A stretch of 64,000 nucleotides of DNA from Priestia koreensis (GCF_001274935.1 NZ_LILC01000004.1:1-64000); one strand, 5' to 3'; counted from the stretch's first letter, positions 33,707-42,999 are shown. The notes: a model not told the origin generated them from the letters alone. Numbers and translations: made by a program.

Positions 33707-34966
33707 TTAAATATCTGCTAATCGCAGCAGTTCTCCCGTTACGGCATGAACGCCATAATCACAGTCAAGGAGTGATGCTAGAACATATTGCCCTTTCTCC
33801 TCATTAAAGATGTGGCAAGGCTTAAGCTCTATACGAGACAACAGTTTTTCTCTCGCTTCTGCCTTTGTGACAACAGCCTTTGGAGCTGCTGCAAACTCTT
33901 TAAATGGTGCCATCAGCACTTCATTATTTATATACGTCATGACTTTATTCGTTTCAGGATTTACAATCATCGTACATTTTGTTTTAAATACCGAATGTGG
34001 GTCATGGGAAGCGAGTGGATGAAGTATTCCGTGAATGTATCCATTGTGACGCTCTATACGTGCAAACTCCCACTTCCCAGAATCGTTTGGAAACTCTTGA
34101 CGAAGGCAATCAGTCACAGCTGCTATACATAACTGCTTTTGCTCATCAGAAATCGGCAACAAATCCGGATGAGTCGCTTTTTGTTTCACCTCATCTAGTG
34201 AAATGTTGTCCTGAAAGAAGACGTTCCCTTGTTCAAATGGAACCTGAAGCGGTGTATCCCATGTTAACACTTGATGAACGTCCACGATCGTCCCATTGTG
34301 TTGAACGATATTATATGGGCGTAAAAACCGGTCTTCACCTACAATATATATTTCTTCTAGTCCATATACAAGAATATGTGCTTCTTCCTCCAAAGACGGA
34401 ATGTGAATAAGGCGTATCTGCTGTTGAATAATGCCCATGCACTCTTCCTTTGTGAGCAAAGAGCGCTGACTGTGACTAGACGGTGAAGGGAAATCTCCAT
34501 ATTTTAAATAAGAAAGAAGACGGCCGTTCTCATCAAGGCGAACTTCAATTTCTCCAATGGGAGACAGAATTTTATCTAAATACGCCTGAAATCGATACGT
34601 TTGATCTTTTTCTTCCTTTAACTTAAAATGGGCTCCGTATGTTAAATCCGTTATTGTTTCAATTTGTGAAACCATTTCTTCAAACGACTGAAATTCCATC
34701 AGCGATGTGTAAGACGTATCCTCTACTGTTATGATACTAACGATCTCTCCGCTATGGATATTCACATCTACTACGACCGTCCCTGGCGGATTACATTCTT
34801 CTTCGCGATCAATGACATGCTCCGGAAACCATTCCATCGTAAGAAGATACGTCGTTTGTTTATCATTTGTAATGTGGCGGTTGATCGAATGTTGGAATAA
34901 GTGATAGTTATGTAGGTTAAGAGATTGTTTGGTTTCTGTTAAGATCTCTTGAATAATGCGTTTAAT
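33707..34966 (-). CDS. YcdB/YcdC-domain protein, probable ATT start
   Basis: The body contains two YcdB/YcdC-like repeats (PF16244): a first near FEEMVSQIETITDLTYG ... GEIEVRLDENGRLLSYLKYG and a second near CTMIVNPETNKVMTYINNE. The frame is open, with protein-like sequence (RIIQEILTETKQSLNLHNYH), up to 34966, yet it holds no ATG, GTG or TTG before 34837. A perfect AGGAGG eight bases before the ATT at 34964-34966, and the overlap of that ATT with the TAA of the gene upstream (ATTAA), make ATT the best start (~420 residues). The ATG at 34837 has no ribosome site. The domain is found in sporulation or cell-wall-linked Bacillus proteins; no signal peptide here. Confidence 0.65.
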   Translation of the reverse strand: MKRIIQEILTETKQSLNLHNYHLFQHSINRHITNDKQTTYLLTMEWFPEHVIDREEECNPPGTVVVDVNIHSGEIVSIITVEDTSYTSLMEFQSFEEMVSQIETITDLTYGAHFKLKEEKDQTYRFQAYLDKILSPIGEIEVRLDENGRLLSYLKYGDFPSPSSHSQRSLLTKEECMGIIQQQIRLIHIPSLEEEAHILVYGLEEIYIVGEDRFLRPYNIVQHNGTIVDVHQVLTWDTPLQVPFEQGNVFFQDNISLDEVKQKATHPDLLPISDEQKQLCIAAVTDCLRQEFPNDSGKWEFARIERHNGYIHGILHPLASHDPHSVFKTKCTMIVNPETNKVMTYINNEVLMAPFKEFAAAPKAVVTKAEAREKLLSRIELKPCHIFNEEKGQYVLASLLDCDYGVHAVTGELLRLADI

Positions 34967-36062
34967 AGAGCGTTCCTCCTAGTATAGATTTTATTTTTGT
35001 AGCAGCATATTGAATTCCCTCATAGCCAATTCTACCATTTCCAAAGAATGGTGTAGAAAGAAAATAGAGATCTCTTCCACTAAACGACCATTTATACAAA
35101 TAGTACTGTTCCGTTTTATACGTCCAACTCTTCACTTCTTCCATTTCATTTGCATATTTTTTCATACGCTCTGTAAGGCTTTGATCATAGGATACTAAAA
35201 GGCGAACACGAGGATTCTGAAGGAGCGTGTTTTTAATCAATTCAAACCGATGAAAGGACACTTCGCTATAATAACTTTGAATTGTTGGCCAAATTTCAGA
35301 ATAAGGAGAGATATCAAGCTTTGACTGCTTTGGAAGAGGCATAAACTCCCCTAAAAAATGATTGCTATTCTTTCTGCCTAGCTTTTTCGATACAAACAGA
35401 TAGTCATTAATTGCTTCTTTAGTTGGAGGGATTGATTCTAGCGTTAATAAAAAGGCAGCCATAAAACGCCATACCGTTGGACCCCTAAAATCCTGTAATG
35501 AAAGCCCATGTTGATTTTCCCAAATGTCGACAAAATCCATTTCTAATTGGAAGTGCGATCGTATTTCCAGGCTTTCAGACAGACTTTTTGTTTTGTTGCG
35601 CCAAACTTCTGCACCACCTTCTTCAATTCCCATAAACCAAATAGGTGCATTTAGATTGCCATAGCCGAGCCAATTATAAAGACATGGTTCTACTAAATTT
35701 CTCGTTACAGATGCTGACGTATTTAATTGTAGGTTTGCTTCTTCTCTAGGTTCCATCTCACGTTCCCCAGACATAGAGAAAATCGCGTCTTCAATTGCGA
35801 CACGTAATTGTTCTTCTGAGAAATTCTTAATCGAAATCCAACCTCTTTCATCCACTTTATAGTCTCGTTTGGCAATTACTTCTGAATCCATATATAGACC
35901 TAGCAAATAGCCGTTTCCACTGGGATGTAGCTGAGTGGCAATTACCTTTGCGCGGCGTAAGCTATATGGATATACAAAGTTAGTACGGTTATTACTAATT
36001 TCTTTCTCCTTTAAAGACGTAAAGCTAGAAAAAATTGTTTTTTTTCGCTCAAAGCTTAGCAT
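34962..36062 (-). CDS. Hypothetical protein, possible uracil-DNA-glycosylase-like core
   Basis: About 366 residues from the ATG at 36062 (GGGGGAAGG just upstream). The N-terminal ~100 residues look like a separate small domain. The central LNAPIWFMGIEEGGAE block followed much later by VRLLVSYDQSLTERM and DLYFLSTPFFGNGRIGYEG resembles the outline of uracil-DNA-glycosylase-like proteins (P..WFMG.xPG; xxTPHPS), but key residues are not certain. It overlaps the next gene by its stop codon, so both are made together. Function unknown. Confidence 0.5.
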   Translation of the reverse strand: MLSFERKKTIFSSFTSLKEKEISNNRTNFVYPYSLRRAKVIATQLHPSGNGYLLGLYMDSEVIAKRDYKVDERGWISIKNFSEEQLRVAIEDAIFSMSGEREMEPREEANLQLNTSASVTRNLVEPCLYNWLGYGNLNAPIWFMGIEEGGAEVWRNKTKSLSESLEIRSHFQLEMDFVDIWENQHGLSLQDFRGPTVWRFMAAFLLTLESIPPTKEAINDYLFVSKKLGRKNSNHFLGEFMPLPKQSKLDISPYSEIWPTIQSYYSEVSFHRFELIKNTLLQNPRVRLLVSYDQSLTERMKKYANEMEEVKSWTYKTEQYYLYKWSFSGRDLYFLSTPFFGNGRIGYEGIQYAATKIKSILGGTLY

Positions 36063-36186
36063 GAACCTTCCCCCCATCCTCTATATGAATATTTTACATA
36101 ACATGGGTTTTGTTCATAAACCTTTTTTCTGATAAAGTTAGAAATTAAAGAATTTATAGAGGCTAAAATAGAGGTTATATAGGGAC

Positions 36187-36222
36187 TTAAAAAATAAAAA
36201 GCCCTTGCATCTGCACAAGAGC
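36187..36222 (-). terminator. Terminator of the small membrane gene at 36.2 kb
   Basis: On the minus strand GCTCTTG / CAAGGGC then TTTTTATTTTTT. Confidence 0.7.
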
Positions 36223-36232
36223 GACAACTTTC

Positions 36233-36493
36233 TTATTCTTCAGTTTGAACTTGATCTACGTAGTGTTTAGCTGCGACAAGTCCAAAGCCCGTTTCTTCTC
36301 GAACAAATTTTATGACTTCTGGCATCGTTTTCCCACCTTGAAGCATCGTTTGGATTTGGGTTCGGAGGATGCTTTGTTGCTCGAGCGTCATTTGCTGCAA
36401 CTGCCTTTGCTCAAGATCTTTAATTCGATTACGTAACGTCGCAATGTAAACAATGAGCGCTACAATAATAATTAGACCCGGAATTTCTAACAT
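36233..36493 (-). CDS. Small membrane protein with L7/L12-like C-terminus
   Basis: 86 residues: one N-terminal membrane segment (GLIIIVALIVYIATL), a short coiled-coil (NRIKDLEQRQLQQMTLEQQ) and a C-terminal helix pair MPEVIKFVREETGFGLVAAKHYVD that resembles the C-terminal domain of ribosomal protein L7/L12. Such small proteins occur widely in Firmicutes with no known role. Single gene with a terminator. Confidence 0.65.
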   Translation of the reverse strand: MLEIPGLIIIVALIVYIATLRNRIKDLEQRQLQQMTLEQQSILRTQIQTMLQGGKTMPEVIKFVREETGFGLVAAKHYVDQVQTEE

Positions 36494-36915
36494 TCTTTAT
36501 AATACCCCCTATAGTGATCTTATTGTAACGGTTCTCGTCTATCTATTCAAATAATATCTGAAAACCCGTCATTTATATGGGTTTTTAGTCCCTTTTTTCA
36601 TTACGTAGTTATCCGATCTATTTAATAAGCTGTTTACTAATTCGCTAACTGCCTGTATCCTATTTTATTATAACTTTCAGATAATGATGTTATAATGGAA
36701 GACATGAAAATACAGAAGTCGCAACAACTTGTATTTTTATGATAAAGCATGGCATAACAAAGTATATGAACACTTGGATGAAGAAGATTAAACCAGATAG
36801 AGGAGGGGTATAAAAATACATAAAAGCTTAGAAATTGCTAATGATGTTATTCGAAAATAAAAAATAGTCTATTGGTCGCATCATAGCATGGATAGAGAGA
36901 GAGAGGGAATTGTAG
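36494..36915. other. Leader region of the CycA-like permease gene
   Basis: About 420 bases. TATAAT at 36691-36696 could be a -10 box, but its -35 is poor. Two tiny frames (starting near 36702 and 36765) are probably chance. No riboswitch fold was recognised by eye. Confidence 0.3.
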
Positions 36916-38277
36916 ATGCAGGAAGAAAATTTAGCAAGAGGCCTAAAAAATAGACACGTACAGCTGATTGCAATCGGCGGCGCGATTGGGACAGGATTGT
37001 TTCTTGGATCAGGAAAATCGATTAATTTAGCAGGGCCTTCGATTTTATTTGCTTACATAGTTACGGGTATTATTTGTTTTTTAATTATGCGTGCGCTTGG
37101 GGAGCTGCTTTTAAGTAACCTTGGGTATCACTCGTTTGTAGATTTCGTAAAAGAATACTTAGGAAACGGAGCGGCCTTTGTAACGGGTTGGACATACTGG
37201 TTTTGCTGGGTATGTATTGCGATGGCGGATTTGACTGCGGTCGGGAAGTATACGCAGTACTGGCTTCCAAACGTTCCACAATGGCTTCCAGGCTTGATTG
37301 CTCTTGTTGTATTACTAATTATGAACTTAGCAACGGTTAAATTGTTTGGAGAACTAGAGTTTTGGTTCGCGCTTGTTAAAATCATTGCGATTCTTGCATT
37401 AATCGTAGTTGGATTGTTCTTAATTTTCAAAGGTTTCTCTACGAGTGAAGGTGTATCAAGCTTCTCGAATCTTTGGAGTCATGGGGGCTGGTTCCCACAC
37501 GGATCAAACGGGTTTATTCTATCGTTCCAAATGGTTGTCTTTGCATTCGTTGGAATTGAGATGGTAGGATTAACGGCTGGCGAAACGGAAGATCCAGAAA
37601 AAGTGATGCCAAAGGCGATTAACAACATACCGATTCGTATCTTAATTTTCTATATTGGGGCACTGCTTGTTATCATGAGCATTTATCCTTGGAATAAGGT
37701 AAGCCCAGTTGAAAGTCCTTTTGTACAAGTCTTTGCTGCGATGGGAATCGTATCAGCAGCAACAATTATCAACTTTGTTGTGTTAACATCTGCCGCTTCT
37801 GCGTGCAACAGTGCTATTTTTAGTACGAGCCGTATGATGTACTCGCTAGCGAAGGAAGACAATGCACCAAAACCGTTGACGAAGCTTACTCGTCGCCAAG
37901 TTCCTTCTAACGCGCTGTTTTTCTCAGCTGTTATTATTTTAGTCGGAATTGTTCTTAACTACGTAATGCCTGATGATGTATTTACACTCATCACAAGTAT
38001 CTCAACGGTTTGCTTTATTTACATTTGGGGGATTTTGATTATTTGTCATTTAAAATATCGTAAAACAAGACCTGATCTAGTCAAGGTCAACAAATTTAAA
38101 ATGCCGCTTTATCCTTTTACGAACTACCTAATCTTAGCATTTCTTGCATTTATCGTCGTCGTATTAGCGCTTGCAGCGGACACGCGAACTTCCCTATTTG
38201 TTACACCAGTCTGGTTCGTACTACTTGTAATTATCTATAAAATTCAAAGTAGAAAAAAGCAGATTGAACAAGCGTAA
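36916..38277 (+). CDS. Amino acid permease, D-serine/D-alanine/glycine (CycA/AapA) type
   Basis: 453 residues, 12 membrane segments, APC family. The segments RHVQLIAIGGAIGTGLFLGSG, GWTYWFCWV, LNLATVKLFGELEFWFA-like, FQMVVFAFVGIEMVGLTAGET and VVLTSAASACNSAIFSTSRM follow E. coli CycA very closely, including the ETEDPEK loop. It therefore most likely imports D-alanine, D-serine and glycine (or a close set) with protons. Single gene; the start follows GAGAGGGA. A terminator lies directly after it. Confidence 0.8.
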   Translation: MQEENLARGLKNRHVQLIAIGGAIGTGLFLGSGKSINLAGPSILFAYIVTGIICFLIMRALGELLLSNLGYHSFVDFVKEYLGNGAAFVTGWTYWFCWVCIAMADLTAVGKYTQYWLPNVPQWLPGLIALVVLLIMNLATVKLFGELEFWFALVKIIAILALIVVGLFLIFKGFSTSEGVSSFSNLWSHGGWFPHGSNGFILSFQMVVFAFVGIEMVGLTAGETEDPEKVMPKAINNIPIRILIFYIGALLVIMSIYPWNKVSPVESPFVQVFAAMGIVSAATIINFVVLTSAASACNSAIFSTSRMMYSLAKEDNAPKPLTKLTRRQVPSNALFFSAVIILVGIVLNYVMPDDVFTLITSISTVCFIYIWGILIICHLKYRKTRPDLVKVNKFKMPLYPFTNYLILAFLAFIVVVLALAADTRTSLFVTPVWFVLLVIIYKIQSRKKQIEQA

Positions 38278-38279
38278 AT

Positions 38280-38319
38280 AAAAAATCTCGGAGCACTTGG
38301 CTTCGAGATTTTTTTATTT
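38280..38319 (+). terminator. Terminator after the permease gene
   Basis: AAAAATCTCG / CGAGATTTTTTT with a 13-base loop; also close to the 3' end of htpG on the other strand. Confidence 0.8.
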
Positions 38320-38341
38320 GTTTCCTTGGAATAGACGAATG

Positions 38342-40219
38342 CTACGCCATCACCTTACACATATCATTTGTGAAAGCTACAGGGTCTTCAAGTGGAAGCC
38401 CTTCAATTAGAAGCGCTTGGCTATACAATAAGTTTGTGTATAAATCTGCTTTTTCCTTATCTTGCTCAAAGGCTTTTATAAGAGCTTTGAACACGTCGTG
38501 ATTTGGATTAATTTCTAACACTTTATCAGCCTGGATGTTTTGATTATCAGGCATCGCTTTTAGGATTTTTTCCATCTCAATCGTTACGTCCCCTTGCGCT
38601 GATAAACAAACAGGATGTGTTTTAAGACGCGTGGATACTTTAACGTCCTTTACTTTACCGGATAGAACTTGTTTCATATGCTCGAACAACTCTTTATGTT
38701 CGGCCGTTGTTTCTTCAGCTTCTTTGTTGTTTTCATCTTCTATTCCAAGGTCTCCGCTTGCAACAGACTTAAATTCTTTTTCTTTGTAGTTCATGAGCAT
38801 TTTGATCGCAAATTCATCGATCTCATCAATAAAGTATAAAATCTCATAGCCTTTGTCTTGGACAAGCTCTGTTTGTGGCATTTTAGCGATGCGATCATAG
38901 GATTCGCCAGATGCATAGTAAATGTATTTTTGATCTTCAGGCATACGTGATACGTACTCATCTAGCGTTACTAGCTTTTGTTCCTTCGAAGAGTAGAATA
39001 ACAATAAATCTTGAAGATCATCTTTGTTTGCGCCAAAGTCACTGTAGACGCCGTATTTTAGCTGCTTTCCAAACGCTTCATAAAACTGCTCATATTTCTC
39101 GCGCTCGTTTTCTAGCATCGTTTTTAGCTGACTTGTAATTTTGTTTTTAATGTTTTTTGCAATCAGCTTTAGTTGACGATCGTGCTGAAGAATTTCACGT
39201 GAAATATTTAACGATAAATCCTCAGAGTCCACAAGACCTTTTACAAATCCGTAATAGTCAGGAAGTAAGTCGCCACACTTGTTCATAATTAGCACACCGT
39301 TTGAGTACAGCTCTAAGCCTTTCTCATATTCTTTTGTGTAGTAGTCAAAAGGCGTACGCTCTGGAATAAACAAAATCGCATTGTAGCGAATGGCACCATC
39401 GACGCTAATATGAAGATGCTTTAGCGGCTGATCAAATCCGTAGCGCTTTTCCTGGTAAAACTGCTCGTAATCTTGATCTGTCAGCTCACTTTTGTTTTTA
39501 CGCCAAATTGGTACCATTCTGTTAATGACTTTTTCTTCTTGAATTTGCTCGAACTCCCCTTCACTTCCTTCTTTTGGACGACTTTCTGTGACGTCCATTT
39601 TAATTGGATAGCGAATAAAGTCTGAATATTTTTTAATGATCGACTGCAGCTGATAGTCGTCTAAATACTCATCATAGTTTTCTTCTTCCGTATTTTCCTT
39701 AATCTTTAATGTAATCTCTGTTCCAATGGCTTCTTTTTCTGTTGTTTCAATTGTATAGCCATCTGCTCCTTCAGATTCCCATTTAAAGGCTACGTCACTA
39801 CCGAATGGCTTTGTAATAACCGTCACAACGTCTGCGACCATAAAGGATGAATAAAAGCCTACTCCGAACTGACCGATAATGTCGTGGCCGTCTTTTGCTT
39901 CGTTTTCCGTTTTAAATGCCAGAGAACCACTTTTCGCAATAATACCTAAATTGTTCTCTAGCTCTTCCTCCGTCATTCCAATTCCCGTGTCAGAAATCGT
40001 AAGCGTTCTTGTATCTTTGTTAACGGTTACTTTAATATAATAATTTTCTTTATCAAATTGAAGTGAATCATCTGTTAATGCTTTGTAATAAATTTTATCA
40101 ATCGCATCACTAGAGTTTGAGATTAATTCGCGTAGAAAGATCTCCTTTTGTGAATAAATCGAGTGAATCATCATGTCTAATAAACGTTTGGACTCTGCCT
40201 TAAATTCATGCTTGGTCAT
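38342..40219 (-). CDS. htpG: Molecular chaperone HtpG (Hsp90)
   Basis: 625 residues, normal HtpG length. N-terminal GHKL ATPase: [37 protein letters not shown]; middle domain with [41 protein letters not shown]-terminal dimerisation domain. It folds and remodels client proteins under stress in the cytoplasm. GGGGAA is close to the ATG. The promoter region carries a perfect CIRCE element (40265-40291), so HrcA control is likely. That differs from B. subtilis, where htpG is regulated independently of HrcA. Confidence 0.97.
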   Translation of the reverse strand: MTKHEFKAESKRLLDMMIHSIYSQKEIFLRELISNSSDAIDKIYYKALTDDSLQFDKENYYIKVTVNKDTRTLTISDTGIGMTEEELENNLGIIAKSGSLAFKTENEAKDGHDIIGQFGVGFYSSFMVADVVTVITKPFGSDVAFKWESEGADGYTIETTEKEAIGTEITLKIKENTEEENYDEYLDDYQLQSIIKKYSDFIRYPIKMDVTESRPKEGSEGEFEQIQEEKVINRMVPIWRKNKSELTDQDYEQFYQEKRYGFDQPLKHLHISVDGAIRYNAILFIPERTPFDYYTKEYEKGLELYSNGVLIMNKCGDLLPDYYGFVKGLVDSEDLSLNISREILQHDRQLKLIAKNIKNKITSQLKTMLENEREKYEQFYEAFGKQLKYGVYSDFGANKDDLQDLLLFYSSKEQKLVTLDEYVSRMPEDQKYIYYASGESYDRIAKMPQTELVQDKGYEILYFIDEIDEFAIKMLMNYKEKEFKSVASGDLGIEDENNKEAEETTAEHKELFEHMKQVLSGKVKDVKVSTRLKTHPVCLSAQGDVTIEMEKILKAMPDNQNIQADKVLEINPNHDVFKALIKAFEQDKEKADLYTNLLYSQALLIEGLPLEDPVAFTNDMCKVMA

Positions 40220-40264
40220 CTTTCATTCCCCTTTCAATCAATTAAAATGAACCTATGTAGTAAG

Positions 40265-40291
40265 TTAGCACTCTATAGATGTGAGTGCTAA
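40265..40291. promoter_or_regulatory. CIRCE element (HrcA operator) of htpG
   Basis: TTAGCACTC-N9-GAGTGCTAA, all 18 fixed positions match, 46 bases before the htpG start codon. Confidence 0.95.
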
Positions 40292-40342
40292 CCATTTATT
40301 AATTATCACATTTAGGAGGTTTTTGTCAATAGGATTGAGATA

Positions 40343-41161
40343 CTATCGAGGAGAGGTGGAAGAAGATAAAATTGAAATAATGGTTTGTTTTACGGACAAC
40401 ATATTTATACAGAGGTTAATAACAAGATAGATTGTGACATAATCACAGTGATCTTCTACTACGTGAATTTCACACTCAATAGAGGTTACTTCACACTCTA
40501 CTTTTCCTTCATTTGAGGCCAAAAGCCACGCTGTAACTAACTCTTCAAAAGGCCATTTAAAAACAAACGTACCACCGCTGACGGTTTTGAACATAAGATT
40601 CGCACATCCACTAATGTGAAACGCAACCTTATCCAAAGTACAAGCATGATCGTGCACCGTCGAAAAACAACTTCTTTGTAAGGAAGAGGTTAGTGGTTTT
40701 ATTGTAATAGCGTCTTTGGCAATAGTACATGTAGCCTTATAACGAAAATCAACATTATAAGCAGGAATTGAGTAATGGTATTGAAAATCAAATCGACCTT
40801 TATAAGCCGTACCTCTTTGTTTATGGAGTTGTAGTTTATACACATGGTGCAGTGTTAACGATATAGTTCCGCTTTTAATGTGAGATGCAGGCTTATCATT
40901 AATCCATAGAATAATCGGTTCATTGGTATCTTGTTGAATAGATAAGGTGAGGGTGCCTGATATGTCTCCGGTGTTCTTCGATTCCCAAATAATGTAAGGA
41001 CTTTCATCGAAGGCTTGAATTGAAAAATTGCTACACAATTGGTCCGTGATGATTACGTAGCGATTTAATCGTTCCTTCTGCTTAACCTCAACTTCTTTTT
41101 GAATCCAGTCTGTGATTACCTCTACAGAAATCGCTCTTTCCACGCTTTGATTTTCAGGCAC
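40343..41161 (-). CDS. Hypothetical protein divergent from Ena-like genes
   Basis: 272 residues, no signal peptide, beta-rich and Cys-containing. The part at about residues 35-150 (DQLCSNFSIQAFDESPYIIW, NTGDISGTLTLSI, HIKSGTISLTLHHVYKL, KGRFDFQYHY) follows the same strand order as the Ena-like subunits across the intergenic region: Cys, strand, NtG-loop, gel-type pairs, G..F...Y end. A second, shorter beta region with several Cys (DHACTLDKVAFHISGCAN, CEVTSIECEIHVVEDHCDY) follows. A role as an assembly or anchoring protein of the same surface structure is an inference. Divergent start sites are ~140 bases apart. Confidence 0.5.
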   Translation of the reverse strand: MPENQSVERAISVEVITDWIQKEVEVKQKERLNRYVIITDQLCSNFSIQAFDESPYIIWESKNTGDISGTLTLSIQQDTNEPIILWINDKPASHIKSGTISLTLHHVYKLQLHKQRGTAYKGRFDFQYHYSIPAYNVDFRYKATCTIAKDAITIKPLTSSLQRSCFSTVHDHACTLDKVAFHISGCANLMFKTVSGGTFVFKWPFEELVTAWLLASNEGKVECEVTSIECEIHVVEDHCDYVTIYLVINLCINMLSVKQTIISILSSSTSPR

Positions 41162-41299
41162 GTCTTCACCCCCTTCTTCACAACTTTATTACTCATCATA
41201 TGATTTTTTACATGAAAAATACGTTGAACAGACACCAATTGCTTTTCCCTAGACTACATATACATATACCCTAAAAACGAAGAAAGGCGTGAAGAACTT

Positions 41300-41674
41300 A
41301 TGGGATGTAATTCAGGGAATAACTCTGATTACAGTTCGGCTATTTTAGGCCAATGCTCTACTTCTCCTGATTATGTAAAAGACCAACTATGCGCACAGTT
41401 TACCGTTCCAGTAGCGGGGACAGAAACCATTTATAGTGCCATTAACGAATCGGTCATCGCTTCATTTGTTTTAAAAAATACCGGAACAGTGAACTTTACA
41501 GTTGTAGTTAGAAATGCTGCTGCAGCCACAGTGATTCCGGCGTTAGTGGTTACGCCAGGTCAAGTAATTATGCGCACAGTCGACAATTTAGGTGACATTG
41601 CGATTACCGGTCCTGCAACAGGTACCGTAGCTGCTAGAGGCGAACTTGATATTGTGGTACGTTACGTCTTATAA
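41300..41674 (+). CDS. DUF3992/Ena-like endospore appendage subunit, copy 1
   Basis: 124 residues. An N-terminal connector with Cys3, Cys19 and Cys31 (MGCNS..., AILGQC, KDQLCAQF) leads into a single beta-jelly-roll domain: TIYSAINESVIASFVLKNTG, VTPGQVIMRTVDNLGDIAI, RGELDIVVRYVL. This is the architecture of the DUF3992 (PF13157) subunits that build disulfide-linked endospore appendages (Ena) in Bacillus cereus. Start ATG with AAAGGCG upstream. The next gene is a ~60% identical paralog 30 bases away. Expression late in sporulation would be expected; no perfect sigma-K promoter was found. Confidence 0.7.
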   Translation: MGCNSGNNSDYSSAILGQCSTSPDYVKDQLCAQFTVPVAGTETIYSAINESVIASFVLKNTGTVNFTVVVRNAAAATVIPALVVTPGQVIMRTVDNLGDIAITGPATGTVAARGELDIVVRYVL

Positions 41675-41704
41675 AAAAAGTGTAAGGAAAGGTGTGTATG
41701 TATA

Positions 41705-42064
41705 GTGGGATGCAATTCAGACTATAGCTCGGCTGTTTTAGGTCAATGCTCTACCTCTCCAGACTACGTAAAGGATCAGGTATGTGCTCAGTTTAGTATT
41801 GCAACAACTGAAGTTATTTATGAGGCATTAAATGAAACAGTGATTGCTTCATTTGTTTTAAAAAATACAGGGATCGTTGCCTTCACAGTAGATGTTGAAA
41901 ATGCTGCCGGAACACCGGTCATTACTGCTGAAAATGTAGCACCCGGGCAAGTAATTATACGCACCATTGACAGTTTAGGTACAATTTCAATTACTAATGC
42001 TGGCGGTGCTGGAACGACAGCTAAAGGCGATTTAGATATTGTTGTTCGCTATACAATTGGTTAA
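41705..42064 (+). CDS. DUF3992/Ena-like endospore appendage subunit, copy 2
   Basis: 119 residues, GTG start after AAGGAAAGG. The connector is four residues shorter than in copy 1: Cys3, Cys15, Cys27 in the same motifs (AVLGQC, KDQVCAQF). The core IYEALNETVIASFVLKNTG, VAPGQVIIRTIDSLGTISI and KGDLDIVVRYTIG aligns without gaps to copy 1. Pairs of such paralogs, one after the other, are typical for Ena loci, where both are needed for one fibre. A weak hairpin follows, then the BclA-C-like gene. Confidence 0.7.
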   Translation: MGCNSDYSSAVLGQCSTSPDYVKDQVCAQFSIATTEVIYEALNETVIASFVLKNTGIVAFTVDVENAAGTPVITAENVAPGQVIIRTIDSLGTISITNAGGAGTTAKGDLDIVVRYTIG

Positions 42065-42078
42065 TTTTCTTTTTATTT

Positions 42079-42112
42079 AGAGGGATATTCATTTCCCTCT
42101 CTTCTATTTTTT
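42079..42112 (+). terminator. Hairpin after the Ena-like pair
   Basis: AGAGGGA / TCCCTCT with an eight-base loop and a T-rich tail (CTTCTATTTTTTTC). Confidence 0.65.
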
Positions 42113-42167
42113 TCTTTTTATACATAGGAATTTAGATTTCTAAATGATGCAGAAAGGACCTGTATGT

Positions 42168-42698
42168 ATGAATAATATTCCTCCAAATGTCTATTACTCT
42201 ATAGGTGATTGTAATGATAGTTGTAACTCTTACAGTAGTAAGATAGGAGATTGCAACACTTCAACGGATGGTTCCACCTCTACTTCCATGTACGCATCCA
42301 ATACTTCTGGCGGATCTATTTCCTTTGGATTAGGAGGAGGCGCAAGTAATATTTCTCTTCCGAACAATCAAAATATTAATAAATTTTCCGTTGATCCTAC
42401 AAATACATCCTTTATCGTACTAGAATCTGGGCGTTACTATATAACGTATCAGGTTAATACAACTGCTTCATTAGGCGTAGGAGCAGGAACGCGAATCCTT
42501 CGAAACGGAGCAGCTATTCCCGGAACCATTTTAACTCCTGCTTTAGGAACTTCTACGTACAATAACGACTGTATTGCAAGCTTAAATGCAGGAGATACCC
42601 TTTCACTACAGCTGTTTAGCACTATTTTGTTAATTGCTACCTTACTGTCAGCTAACGGCTCAGTGGGTGCTGCACTTACAATTATTAAGCTTCAGTGA
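42168..42698 (+). CDS. BclA-C-like (TNF-fold) spore surface protein with Ena-like N-terminus
   Basis: About 176 residues from the ATG at 42168 (AAAGGA nine bases upstream). The N-terminus has three or four Cys (IGDCNDSCNSYSSKIGDCN); its YSS(K)IGDC echoes YSSA(I/V)LGQC in the two Ena-like proteins. A Ser/Thr-rich linker follows, then a C1q/TNF-like jelly roll as in BclA C-terminal domains: FIVLESGRYYITYQVNTTAS, RILRNGAAIPGTIL, IASLNAGDTLSLQLFS. There is no collagen-like GXX region. A likely picture is a tip or decoration protein joined to the Ena-type fibre by disulfides (inference). Confidence 0.65.
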   Translation: MNNIPPNVYYSIGDCNDSCNSYSSKIGDCNTSTDGSTSTSMYASNTSGGSISFGLGGGASNISLPNNQNINKFSVDPTNTSFIVLESGRYYITYQVNTTASLGVGAGTRILRNGAAIPGTILTPALGTSTYNNDCIASLNAGDTLSLQLFSTILLIATLLSANGSVGAALTIIKLQ

Positions 42699-42724
42699 TT
42701 GTTATAATTACCATTTTATGTTAG

Positions 42725-42990
42725 GTTTTGAAAGACCTTTCTTCTGATGAGGTTATTCAACATCAAGCAAGTAAAGTGATGATGCAAGCAGGCACCCCCT
42801 TTTCCACTATGCTTGAACTGAGAGCGGGAACAGGTCAGATTGCAAATCAACTGGCACAAGGGGGAATGAAGTAACAACCATTGAAATTGTTCCTGAATGT
42901 GTTGCGCACGCTAAGTCACACAACACATCTTGTGTAACCATTTTGAATGATGATTTTTATACAGCGGAGCTTCATCAAACATTCGAGTGA
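42725..42990 (+). pseudogene. Fragment of a SAM-dependent methyltransferase gene
   Basis: One frame reads MMQAGTPFSTMLELRAGTGQ and IANQLAQGG, then, after a one-base shift near a run of five G (42853-42857), NEVTTIEIVPECVAHAKSHN ... NDDFYTAELHQTFE to a TGA. This is motif I (E.GAGTGQ.) and motif II region (TIEI) of a class I methyltransferase, of isoaspartate-methyltransferase or Rrna type. No start, no C-terminus: a remnant. Confidence 0.65.
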
Positions 42991-42999
42991 ATGGTAACT

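Noticed and set aside
36700..36820. Two tiny frames in the leader of the CycA-like gene as regulatory peptides
   Set aside because: No ribosome sites and no run of regulatory codons; probably chance.
41220..41275. Sigma-K promoter before the Ena-like genes
   Set aside because: Several CATATA words occur but none fits CATANNNTA with the right -35; expression timing was left as inference.
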